Assembly: GCA_900552585.1 (NCBI GenBank)
Contig: USAB01000005.1
Location: forward strand, 1-45,998
DNA: 45,998 nt
From: an uncultured Coriobacteriaceae bacterium
GTDB taxonomy: Bacteria > Actinomycetota > Coriobacteriia > Coriobacteriales > Eggerthellaceae
Direction of reading: 5' to 3'
The notes beneath the pieces were generated by a model. The model did no database searches, was not told where the DNA came from, and saw only the letters and a list, made by a program, of their open reading frames with translations. The translations under genes and the position numbers were made by a program. Position 1 is the stretch's first letter, and every line of letters starts with the position of its first letter. This document shows positions 7,706 through 14,125 of this stretch, one piece after another.

Positions 7706-8452
7706 ATGGTCGAAGGCGGTATTCAAACAAATATCGGCTTACAGGGCGTGTGCTTCGATTGTGGGAGCACGCTAATCGATCCCTGCCCATCTGTTGCACA
7801 GCAATTCGTACAGGTGGCGAATCGCCATGGGGCGGATCTTACATTGGCGGATGTGGAGCCGCATATGACTACCATCGATCGCTACTACGACATGGAATAC
7901 ATGAAAGACGGCAGCTTCTGGGCGTCTCCTTCGCGTTCGGTGGAGCTGTGGTACGACATCTACCGCTTCATGTGCCATCTTACCGGCGCGCTGAACGACG
8001 TTGAAGGCGTGGCGCATGACATGTTCCAGGAATACTTGAAGCCGAATAACTGGATGGTTTATCCGGATGTTCCCGAAGCATTGCGTACGTTGAAGAGAGA
8101 AGGGTTGAAGCTTGCCGTTGTCTCGAATTGGGATAGCGGCCTTGCGGCTTTGCTCCGCGGGTTGGGCCTGCTTCCGTATTTCGACGAGGTGGTTGCATCT
8201 GCAGCGGTAGGGTATCGCAAGCCCGATGCGGCTATTTTCGATATCGCATGCGAGCGTTTGGCGCTTCCTGCCGCCTCGTGCGTCCATGTGGGGGATAACG
8301 TGGAAGCTGACGGCGACGGGGCAATTGCGGCAGGTCTCAGGGCGGTCATCTTGGATCGGAAGCACAAGTTGAGTGCGGATGGAGGGGTTGCCTGCGCCTA
8401 TCCCGTTATCGACTCCCTTGATCAGCTACCCGGTTTAATCTGCGGGTCATAG
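7706..8452 (+). CDS. HAD-superfamily hydrolase
   Basis: A 248-residue haloacid-dehalogenase-fold protein. Motif I is FDCGSTLID (nucleophile Asp18), motif II AVVSNWD, the motif III Lys is in GYRKPD and motif IV is VHVGDNVEADGDG, the order of the HDHD3/subfamily IA type. Most phosphatases have DxDxT in motif I; here the second Asp is Gly20 (DxGxT), so the reaction may not be an ordinary phosphatase reaction, and no substrate can be named. The ATG at 7706 is chosen over an upstream in-frame ATG at 7622 because GGAAAGG (7691-7697) precedes it and the HAD fold begins soon after. It stands alone between tRNA genes. Confidence 0.82.
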   Translation: MVEGGIQTNIGLQGVCFDCGSTLIDPCPSVAQQFVQVANRHGADLTLADVEPHMTTIDRYYDMEYMKDGSFWASPSRSVELWYDIYRFMCHLTGALNDVEGVAHDMFQEYLKPNNWMVYPDVPEALRTLKREGLKLAVVSNWDSGLAALLRGLGLLPYFDEVVASAAVGYRKPDAAIFDIACERLALPAASCVHVGDNVEADGDGAIAAGLRAVILDRKHKLSADGGVACAYPVIDSLDQLPGLICGS

Positions 8453-8528
8453 GAACAGGTGTCAGGTGCAAGCCGGTGTGTCCTGTAGCGTGTTTGGGGA
8501 GAGATATGAAGAAATTCGAATTGACCCC

Positions 8529-8557
8529 TTGCGCGAACGGGTGATTGTGCGTATAGT
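8529..8557 (+). promoter_or_regulatory. promoter of tRNA-Gly
   Basis: TTGCGC (8529-8534), a 17-base spacer and TATAGT (8552-8557) lie 13 bases before the tRNA. Confidence 0.5.
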
Positions 8558-8570
8558 ATTTGCTCGTCAA

Positions 8571-8646
8571 GCGGACATGGCTCAGCTGGTAGAGCACCAC
8601 CTTGCCAAGGTGGGGGTCGCGGGTTCGAATCCCGTTGTCCGCTCCA
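8571..8646 (+). tRNA. tRNA-Gly (anticodon GCC)
   Basis: The acceptor stem GCGGACA pairs with TGTCCGC and CCA is encoded at 8644-8646. The anticodon arm CCACC-TTGCCAA-GGTGG gives GCC. D-arm and T-arm (GCGGG-TTCGAAT-CCCGT) are normal. Confidence 0.96.
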
Positions 8647-8655
8647 TTTGAAACC

Positions 8656-8693
8656 AAGCCGGTCATTGCATGGTACTTTGGCCGGCTTATTTC
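8656..8693 (+). terminator. weak terminator-like hairpin between tRNA-Gly and tRNA-Cys
   Basis: AAGCCGG (8656-8662) pairs with CCGGCTT (8682-8688), followed by a short T-rich stretch (ATTTC). The loop is 19 bases, so termination may be partial and the two tRNAs could share a transcript. Confidence 0.4.
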
Positions 8694-8699
8694 ATGAAT

Positions 8700-8773
8700 G
8701 GCGACGTGGCCAAGTGGTAAGGCAGAGGCCTGCAAAGCCTTCACCCCCGGTTCGAATCCGGGCGTCGCCTCCA
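8700..8773 (+). tRNA. tRNA-Cys (anticodon GCA)
   Basis: The acceptor stem GGCGACG (8700-8706) pairs with CGTCGCC (8763-8769), followed by T and CCA. The anticodon loop within AGGCC-TGCAAAG-CCT reads GCA. Confidence 0.95.
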
Positions 8774-8782
8774 AGAGTCGTC

Positions 8783-8813
8783 AGCGGCTTTTCCTTCGGG
8801 AAGAGCCGCTTTT
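8783..8813 (+). terminator. terminator after tRNA-Cys
   Basis: AGCGGCTTTTCC and GGAAGAGCCGCT enclose a TTCG tetraloop, followed by TTT. A long, stable stem. Confidence 0.8.
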
Positions 8814-8843
8814 CTATTCGCTCGAAATATTTTCAAAATAAGG

Positions 8844-8872
8844 GTTCACAAAGTAAAATCTTCTGGTAATAT
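8844..8872 (+). promoter_or_regulatory. promoter of tRNA-Val
   Basis: GTTCAC (8844-8849) or TTCACA one base later, with TAATAT at 8867-8872 (spacing 16-17), about 32 bases before the tRNA. Confidence 0.45.
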
Positions 8873-8903
8873 CCTTTTTGCTGTTTCGGACAGCACAACA
8901 AAT

Positions 8904-8978
8904 GGGCGTTTAGCTCAGGGGGAGAGCGCTTCCCTGACACGGAAGAGGTCACAAGTTCAAATCTTGTAACGCCCACCA
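8904..8978 (+). tRNA. tRNA-Val (anticodon GAC)
   Basis: The acceptor stem GGGCGTT (8904-8910) pairs with AACGCCC (8968-8974), then A and encoded CCA. The anticodon loop CTGACAC reads GAC. It is the last tRNA before the phage remnant, so its 3' end is a plausible integration site, although no second copy was found by eye. Confidence 0.95.
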
Positions 8979-8986
8979 TAAAAGAT

Positions 8987-9017
8987 GCAGGTCAGGTTTC
9001 CTGGCCTGCTTTTTTTA
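8987..9017 (+). terminator. terminator after tRNA-Val
   Basis: GCAGGTCAGG and CCTGGCCTGC (one G-T pair) form a 10-bp stem around a TTT loop, followed by TTTTTTT. Confidence 0.85.
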
Positions 9018-9307
9018 TTTGGTCGTCACGAACTGTTTGTGGGTACGTGCAATGGCACTAGTCCATGTTCGCCTCCTATACTAAACTTACCGTGTCGGGC
9101 GGAGTCGAAGCCCCGCCCTTTTGTATCAGTCCCGCTTGATATGCTTGCCTGCCTTCTTGCGGGGCTTCCTCTTCAGCGGTTATCAGCTGTGTCGGCAGGT
9201 TAGTTATTGTTGTGTCGGCCGCCATTGCGAGACTCGTTATGATGAATTCCCGTCTGCGCTTCGGTTTTCTTACGCTTACCTAATTCGATAGGAAGTCGAG
9301 TTCATAC
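9018..9307. other. gene-free stretch at the left edge of the phage remnant
   Basis: No convincing gene lies here. A terminator-like hairpin (GGGCGG/CCGCCC, 9098-9118, then TTTT) is present. The composition is lower in GC than the phage genes that follow, and phage-like coding potential begins abruptly near 9299. No integrase or repeated att core was recognised. Confidence 0.5.
9097..9122 (+). terminator. terminator-like hairpin
   Basis: GGGCGG pairs with CCGCCC across a ~10-base loop and is followed by TTTTG. Its parent transcript is unknown. Confidence 0.45.
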
Positions 9308-10066
9308 GTGCGCGACGCGGTGGACGACGCCCAGCGCGAGATGATGAACATGGCCGCCGCCGCGGCCTTCTCGGCGGCGCCGCAGAAGTACCTGCTGAAT
9401 ACCGATGCCGCCACGGCAAAGAAGCTGGCGGAGACGCCGTTCGGAGCCTACATCGGCTCGGTGCACACGGTCACGCAGGGCAAGAACGGCCAGACCCCGC
9501 AGTTCGGGCAGCTTTCCCAGCTGTCCATGCAGCCGCACATCGAGCACATGCGCCTGCTGGCCAGTCAGTTCTCGAACACCACGGGCGTGCCGCTGTCGAG
9601 CCTGGGCGTGGTGAGCGACAACCCGTCGAGCGCGGAGGCCATCTACGCGTCCAAGGAGGACGCGGTGGTGGACATCCAGAGCTTCATAGAGTCGTGCAAG
9701 AAGGCGCTCTCCAACGTCTTCCTGATGGCGCTCGCCAGCGAGGACGGCATGTCGTTCGGAGACGAGAGGGCGCGCGGGCTGACGCTGGACGTGCACTTCC
9801 GCAAGCCCGACCGCCCGAGCTCGGTGAGCCAGTCGCAGGCGATCATGAGCCAGGTGCAGGCCATACCGTGGCTCGCCGACTCGGACGTCGCCCTGCGAGA
9901 GCTCGGGTACGACGACGAGCAGCTGCACCAGCTGCGCAGCGACCGCAGGCGGTCGCAGGCGCTCCAGGGAGCGCAGATGGTGCTCGACAGGAACCAGGTG
10001 ACAGGTGCTGATAACGCAGAGGGAGCTGGACAGGTACCGCGACCAGGTCAGGTCCAGGCAGGATGA
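9308..10066 (+). pseudogene. phage portal protein, C-terminal fragment
   Basis: The 252-residue frame resembles the C-terminal half of SPP1-gp6-like/actinophage portal proteins. RDAVDDAQREMM and FSAAPQKYLLN near the start are the clip-adjacent motif, followed by MQPHIEHMRLLASQFS, TGVPLSSLGV and SSAEAIYASKEDAV. An intact portal protein would be ~450 residues with ~200 more at the N-terminus. The GTG at 9308 lies inside the conserved region and lacks a ribosome site, so the 5' part has been lost. The end overlaps the next gene by 62 bases, as is common in phage head operons. Confidence 0.7.
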
Positions 10067-11090
10067 TGCCTACGCCTACGTGGCGGCGCGCATCCGCAGC
10101 GAGGCCACCGGCATGACGGTGGCCGATGCGCGCGAGGCCGCCATCGGAATCATCCAGGACTGCCCGGCCGTCTACGGCGACCAGGCGCAGGCGGTCTCCG
10201 CCAGCTTCTTCGACGAGATCTGCGCCGCCGAGGGCATCGACGCCGCCACGGGCGAGATGTTCGACGATATCATCGACGGCTCGAGGCTCGCTTCGAAGGT
10301 GCATTGGTTCGCCGGCAAGCTCGTCGACGGCGACTGGGACGGTTACGTCGGCTCGAACGCCGACCTGGCCGCTTACTACGTCCACCGCTCGGCGCTGGAG
10401 AACATGGCGCGCAACTGCGATGAGAACCACGTCAGGTATGCCCGCGTCGGCACCGGGCGCGAGACGTGCGGCTGGTGCTTCATGCTGTGGAGCCGCGGCT
10501 TCGACTACAGCAGCGAGAAGACCGCGTCGGCAGCGTCGCACCCGCACTGCGACTGCGTCATCGTGCCGGGGAAAGACGGCGTGACGATGATCGCGGGGTA
10601 CGATCCAAAGGGCATGCGGATGCGCTGGAAGTCGTGCATGGACGCCTTGGGCGGCGAGAAGGAGCTCAAGGCAGGGTTCGACGCGCTCACCAAGGACGAG
10701 CTTGCGGCGATCAAGGGCCGCAACCGCTCCCAGAAGTGGACGCGCTGGCGGAACGCGCAGGTGAACGCGGAGTGCGAGAGGAACGACAGCCTCTGGCTAT
10801 ACCGCGGCTTGAAGCTGAAAGGGCGCAACAAGGTGTACGGACCGATGGATGAGGAATCTGCAAGGGCGTACGTCAGGAGCAAGACGCAGAGCAAGAAGGT
10901 TATTCCGTCGAAACAAGAGAAGCATCGGGACGAGCGCAATGGCAGGGGCGAGGTGTACCTATCCGATGACGAGATAGAGGAACTCGTTGATAAATTGGCA
11001 GGAAGAACAGGGAATAGGATATTTGTTAATAACCAGCCCGATAAAACTCCGCAGATAAAAGAGACTATCACAGTCCAGATGATAAAATAA
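10005..11090 (+). CDS. phage MuF-type minor head protein with C-terminal Ntox50-like toxin domain (3' frameshift)
   Basis: 361 residues in this frame. Residues ~1-200 resemble the MuF/VG15 minor capsid family: long helices, then the cysteine-rich motif ETCGWCFML ... SHPHCDC that ends such domains. Residues ~200-300 are a linker of charged helices. From ~305 the sequence resembles polymorphic toxin domain Ntox50: KQEKHRDERNGRGEVYLS then DDEIEELVDKLAG. The frame stops at 11088-11090, but the missing end of the toxin continues in the -1 frame to 11212. With one extra A in the AAAA run at 11084-11087 the protein would be 402 residues. MuF-toxin fusions in temperate phages are known. The start is GTG at 10005; an intact protein would be injected or carried in virions, which is inference. 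Confidence 0.72.
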   Translation: MLITQRELDRYRDQVRSRQDDAYAYVAARIRSEATGMTVADAREAAIGIIQDCPAVYGDQAQAVSASFFDEICAAEGIDAATGEMFDDIIDGSRLASKVHWFAGKLVDGDWDGYVGSNADLAAYYVHRSALENMARNCDENHVRYARVGTGRETCGWCFMLWSRGFDYSSEKTASAASHPHCDCVIVPGKDGVTMIAGYDPKGMRMRWKSCMDALGGEKELKAGFDALTKDELAAIKGRNRSQKWTRWRNAQVNAECERNDSLWLYRGLKLKGRNKVYGPMDEESARAYVRSKTQSKKVIPSKQEKHRDERNGRGEVYLSDDEIEELVDKLAGRTGNRIFVNNQPDKTPQIKETITVQMIK

Positions 11091-11212
11091 TCGGAAAGTT
11101 TAAGTCGCAAGATTGTGCTGATGGCTATCCGACAGACAGGTTTACCGTCCACTATTCAGACGATGGCATCCATATCGTGCCAGCGAGGCCTTCAAAGGAG
11201 GCGGATCAATGA
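11045..11212 (+). pseudogene. out-of-frame C-terminal end of the Ntox50-like toxin
   Basis: From 11087 this frame reads IIGKFKSQDCADGY, then PTDRFTVHYSDDGIHIVPARP, and stops at TGA 11210-11212. The PT-x-x-F-x-[VI]-HYS-x-x-G-x-HIVPARP end is the most conserved part of the Ntox50 family as I recall it and contains the likely active-site His/Ser/Tyr. It joins the preceding frame perfectly if one base is restored near 11076-11087. No start codon belongs to it. A -1 slip on AAAA could also restore it, but no strong slippery heptamer is present. Confidence 0.65.
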
Positions 11213-11496
11213 TCAGGACTACTGAGTACGACTGCGCCGCAAGCATATCCTTCTATGCCGATTACGGAACCTTCGGGCTGAAGGACGGCACGATCGTCCG
11301 CGGCCCAATCGACACGATCGAGAGCGCATATGACGAGCCTAACGGAATCGGATGCATAGACATCGTTACGAATGATGTGAAGAATTACGGAACAAGCGTT
11401 TACGCTAATCAGTTTGCCTGGGCGGAGTTCCCCGACAGCCTGTTTCCGAGACTCCCGGAACGACTTCGCAGCAAAGTCAAATCAGACAGTGAATAA
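11209..11496 (+). CDS. small protein, candidate immunity protein of the MuF toxin
   Basis: A 95-residue acidic protein that I do not recognise. It starts at ATG 11209, overlapping the restored toxin stop as ATGA, with a near-perfect ribosome site AAAGGAG at 11194-11200 inside the toxin 3' end. This tight coupling to the 3' end of a polymorphic-toxin gene is the classical position of an immunity gene. The sequence has no signal peptide or transmembrane segment and is rich in beta-type residues (SISFYADYGTFGLKDGTIVRG). A perfect hairpin follows at 11506. The function is inferred from context only. It appears intact although the toxin is broken. Confidence 0.6.
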   Translation: MIRTTEYDCAASISFYADYGTFGLKDGTIVRGPIDTIESAYDEPNGIGCIDIVTNDVKNYGTSVYANQFAWAEFPDSLFPRLPERLRSKVKSDSE

Positions 11497-11505
11497 ACAA
11501 CATTA

Positions 11506-11529
11506 CGAGGCGCCCTGCGGGGCGCCTCG
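11506..11529 (+). terminator. strong GC hairpin after the candidate immunity gene
   Basis: CGAGGCGCC-CTGCGG-GGCGCCTCG is a 9-bp perfect stem. It has no U-tract, so it may be a phage-type weak terminator or an mRNA stability element. Confidence 0.5.
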
Positions 11530-11625
11530 TCGTATAAGGAAAGATGCGGCATGCGCCGAGACTACGAAGCCATGAGGTCGGTGCTCGCGGCTGGGGCGAT
11601 GTAATTGAATTTCGAGGGTGATGAA

Positions 11626-12003
11626 ATGAAGCGAAATTTAGACCTCATACGCGACCTGCTCATCCTCGCCGAGGAGAGCGACGGCCCCGTCACGGACGAT
11701 GCCTTATCGGCATCCGACTACATGAGGAGCGAGCTCGCCTACCACGTTGAGCTCATGACGCAGCGCGGCCTCATAGACGGATGCGTCGAGTACGACGGCT
11801 TCCATCGCACGGCTATGAATATCAGCATCTCTTCGATCACCTGGGAAGGTTACGGCTACCTTGACGCGATACGCTCCGACGACGTATGGCACAAGGCGAA
11901 GGCCGCTGTCAAGAAGTCGGTCGGCGAGGCATCGCTTTCCGTGATGAAGGAAGCCTGCTCGCTGATAGCATCTTCGATGATCAAGAAGCAGCTCGGCATG
12001 TAG
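11626..12003 (+). CDS. DUF2513-family protein
   Basis: A 125-residue protein matching DUF2513, a family often found in prophages: MKRNLDLIRDLLILAEE, then YHVELMTQRGLIDG, SSITWEGYGYLDAIRSDDVW and an end with SSMIKKQLGM. The first half looks like a winged helix-turn-helix (helices 1-3 and the LTWEG-type wing), so a regulatory role is possible, but the family has no established function. The ATG at 11626 is chosen because GAGGGTG lies just upstream and family members begin MKR. A short frame upstream (11550-11603, 17 codons) may be a leftover of another phage gene. Confidence 0.78.
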   Translation: MKRNLDLIRDLLILAEESDGPVTDDALSASDYMRSELAYHVELMTQRGLIDGCVEYDGFHRTAMNISISSITWEGYGYLDAIRSDDVWHKAKAAVKKSVGEASLSVMKEACSLIASSMIKKQLGM

Positions 12004-12091
12004 CTGGAAGCGCATCAGCGTCCTGGCGGACGACGTTAAAAGCCGCACGGCACGCGGGCGTGCCCGAAAACGCCCGTACCACACTGGAAAC

Positions 12092-12122
12092 AAGCCGCTG
12101 CCCGCACGGGCGCGGCTTTTTT
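12092..12122 (+). terminator. rho-independent terminator in the phage remnant
   Basis: AAGCCGC ... GCGGCTT with an inner GCCCG/CGGGC pairing, followed by TTTTTT. It separates the MuF-toxin/DUF2513 block from the scaffold gene. Confidence 0.8.
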
Positions 12123-12203
12123 CATGCCCGGATTCGGGCGACGGAAGAGGTGCGGCCGCACGGCCGCGGAGATGCGCCGCACGGCGCGGACAAGGAGCGG
12201 AAC

Positions 12204-12698
12204 ATGGCAGAAGAAAACGATCCCGTCGAGCCGCAGGGCGGAGGCGGGGAGCCGGAGACCGATTGGAAGGCCGAGGCCCGCAAGTGGGAGCGCCGCTCCA
12301 AGGAGAACGCCGACAAGGCCAAGGCCTACGACGAGCTCCAGGAGCAGTCCAAGACCGAGCTCGAGAAGGCGCGCGAGCAGGCCGCCTCCTACAAGAAGCA
12401 GGTGGACGAGCTCAACGCCAAGGCGGAGCGAGACGCCGCCCGCGCGAAGGTAGTGAAGGAGACCGGCGTGCCGGCCGAGCTGATCTCGGGCGACGATGAG
12501 GAGTCCATGCGAGCGTTCGTAGAGGCCGTCGCCAAGTGGGGCAAGCCGCCGGCGGGTCCGATGGATCTTCTCGTGCTTCGGGCCATCAGGTCCCGCCGCG
12601 CGATTGAATCACGAAAACGCGGAGGCAATTCGAGCGTTACAGAGATTCGTGATGTGGTCGACGTGTCCAGCGCAAGGCGTTTGAGGTGGCTTGGATGA
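12204..12698 (+). pseudogene. phage scaffolding protein, truncated at the 3' end
   Basis: The first ~115 residues resemble capsid scaffold (DUF4355-like) proteins of actinophages: an acidic start (MAEENDPVEP), WKAEARKWERRSKENADKAK, a long coiled coil, then KVVKETGVPAELISGDDEE. From about residue 117 (~12555) the sequence changes character, becomes Arg-rich, and ends after a further ~48 residues without family resemblance, suggesting a deletion junction. AAGGAGCGG precedes the ATG. The major capsid gene expected next is absent. An intact member would be ~170-200 residues. Confidence 0.62.
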
Positions 12699-12853
12699 TG
12701 GCGAAGTCCGAATACGGCTTTGCTATGGTTAAGACGAGTCTGAAGAATGCTGTTGAGATCTATGACGCTACGGTAGGACGCTTTCTGCGTCAGATTGACA
12801 TATTGTTTTACGTCGAAATGAGCGGTGCGGCGTATTTCAAGAAAATCGGTTGA
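12695..12853 (+). CDS. possible 52-residue ORF or gene fragment
   Basis: The frame reads MMAKSEYGFAMVKTSLKN and continues with plausible amphipathic helices (AVEIYDATVGRFLRQIDILF) to TGA 12851-12853. It has lower GC than the phage genes. The frame is open a little further upstream (from 12653), so this may be the end of a larger lost gene. No family recognised and no clear ribosome site. Confidence 0.25.
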   Translation: MMAKSEYGFAMVKTSLKNAVEIYDATVGRFLRQIDILFYVEMSGAAYFKKIG

Positions 12854-13296
12854 GACATCGTCGGCGCTAGTCTTGACAAAAGAATGATTCGATGAATAAC
12901 AGAGAGCGGAAATGATATGGAGCTTCCTGACGGCTGCGATGGACCAAGTGATGGCGTTGTATTCGCCGATCCAGATGACCTTGAGCCTTACGGCGAAAGC
13001 TAAGGCGCGGCTCGCAGAAATGCAAGAAGCTGCCCTCTCTGGCGGCTTTATCGTAATCGGATGCCATAGCCCATCTATTCGTTGAACCCTCTAAATCCTC
13101 GAAGGCGGTTTGCGATGCCGATAGGCAAATCATCAATCGTGGCGGCCGACCCGTTTCGCTTCGCAAAACAAAACAAGCTAAGAGCAGTTCGCAGCTTCAG
13201 GTCGTTAGACGGATCTACGCTAACGCCCTAGTCAAACAAGCAAAGATGTATAGTATCTGAGGCGATATCGGATCACAGCATCGCAAAGAGGACGCC
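12699..13296. other. 598-base region without a recognised gene, right edge of the remnant
   Basis: The region is clearly richer in A/T than the genes on either side. It holds several short open stretches: 12695-12853 (+), 12912-13085 (+), a competing acidic frame at 12917-13003 (+), an unstarted frame ending at TGA ~13258 with a basic tail (GRPVSLRKTKQAK), and a 99-codon minus-strand frame at 12867-13166. None has family resemblance that I can see. The pattern suits debris of several deleted genes or foreign DNA. The TauE/SafE gene starts cleanly after it. Confidence 0.45.
12912..13085 (+). CDS. possible 57-residue small protein
   Basis: ATG at 12912 follows GAGAGCGGA (12902-12910), a fair ribosome site. 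The product (MIWSFLTAAMDQVMALYSPI ... GGFIVIGCHSPSIR) has a hydrophobic N-terminus and a possible helix AKAKARLAEMQEAAL. An overlapping frame at 12917 encodes a 28-residue acidic peptide. No homologue is recognised, and it may be chance. Confidence 0.22.
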   Translation: MIWSFLTAAMDQVMALYSPIQMTLSLTAKAKARLAEMQEAALSGGFIVIGCHSPSIR

Positions 13297-14010
13297 ATGT
13301 CTGAAAAGATAATCTTCTGGGCAGCATTCTTCGTTGCCTATACATTGAATGCTATCACTGGGTTTGCCGGGAATATCATAGCCATGCCTGTAGGTATGCA
13401 GACGCTGGGCATTCAGGAATCCATTGCCTCGCTGAATGTGGCGGGCTTCCTTGCGTGCGGACTGCTTGCAATCCAAGGCTTCAAGTACATCGACTGGCGC
13501 CAACTTGCCCGCATCCTTGCCGTGATGATCGTATTCATGATCGTGGGCATCTGGTTGGACACCATCGTTTCTCTGGACATCCTGAAGAAGATCTTCGCGA
13601 TTTTCGTGTTGATCGTGGGCTTGAAGAACCTTATCTTCCCGCAGCGGAAGAGCGTTCCCGAATGGCTGCTGTGGGTGGCGCTTGCGCTTGCGGGCATCCT
13701 GCAGGGCATGTTCGTGTGCGGCGGTGCCATGCTGGTTATCTACGCCACGCAGAAGCTGCCGGAAAAAGATCAGTTCCGCGCAACGCTCAGCATGAACTGG
13801 TTCATTCTGAACGTGCTGTATTCGCTGTATTCCTGGCATGCCGGATACATGACGGCCGACGTCGGCGTAGTTATTCTGGGATGTATTCCGCTTATGATCG
13901 CGGCAACCTTGGTGGGCGGATACATCAACAAGCGCATGAGCCAGGAAGCGTTCTTGAAATTCACGTACGTTATGTTGACCGTAATCGGCGTCATCATGCT
14001 CTTCGTCTGA
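13297..14010 (+). CDS. TauE/SafE-family membrane permease
   Basis: A 237-residue polytopic protein with 7-8 hydrophobic segments. The paired-repeat features of the TauE/SafE (TSUP, DUF81) family are visible: an early GFAGNIIAMP loop and a second half beginning at LALAGILQGMFVCGGAMLVIY. Members export or import sulfite, sulfoacetate or other organosulfur anions, but the substrate cannot be told from sequence. The ATG at 13297 follows AAAGAGGAC. It is monocistronic as far as can be seen, with no sulfur-metabolism genes nearby. Confidence 0.85.
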   Translation: MSEKIIFWAAFFVAYTLNAITGFAGNIIAMPVGMQTLGIQESIASLNVAGFLACGLLAIQGFKYIDWRQLARILAVMIVFMIVGIWLDTIVSLDILKKIFAIFVLIVGLKNLIFPQRKSVPEWLLWVALALAGILQGMFVCGGAMLVIYATQKLPEKDQFRATLSMNWFILNVLYSLYSWHAGYMTADVGVVILGCIPLMIAATLVGGYINKRMSQEAFLKFTYVMLTVIGVIMLFV

Positions 14011-14125
14011 TAACGATTGCCTATCGGCGGAATAACTTCTGTTCATCTAGGCCGCCCTGCCCGTATAGCGCTAGTATGAAATCAGATGCCCGGTAGCGTG
14101 CCGGACTCTGATTCGGGGAGATTTC

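Larger units (their letters stand above)
9299..12698 (+). mobile_element. prophage head-gene remnant
   Basis: Consecutive genes match the usual phage head-module order: portal (truncated), MuF-type minor head protein, small gene, DUF2513 gene, scaffold (truncated). The large terminase, an intact portal start, the major capsid protein, tail genes, integrase and lysis genes are absent. The base composition of the head genes is GC-rich, while the flanks (9018-9298 and 12560-13296) are AT-richer. It sits directly after a tRNA cluster. It appears non-productive and is best read as a decayed prophage that kept a toxin-bearing fragment. Confidence 0.75.

Noticed and set aside
8968..8978. tRNA-Val 3' end as attB with a matching attR near 13000-13300.
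   Set aside because: No repeat of the tRNA end longer than a few bases was seen by eye downstream. Integration here remains only a possibility.
11076..11092. Programmed -1 frameshift joining the two toxin frames.
   Set aside because: The ATAAAATAA context is not a standard X-XXY-YYZ slippery site and no downstream pseudoknot is evident. A one-base deletion is simpler.
12140..12200. Clustered short GC palindromes upstream of the scaffold gene taken as a CRISPR or origin-like repeat.
   Set aside because: There is no regular spacing, spacer structure or iteron pattern. These are ordinary GC-rich inverted repeats. No CRISPR array is present in the window.
12867..13166. 99-codon minus-strand frame in the remnant's right edge.
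   Set aside because: No ribosome site was seen and it has no family resemblance. It competes with two plus-strand frames of equal plausibility, so none is asserted as a main gene.
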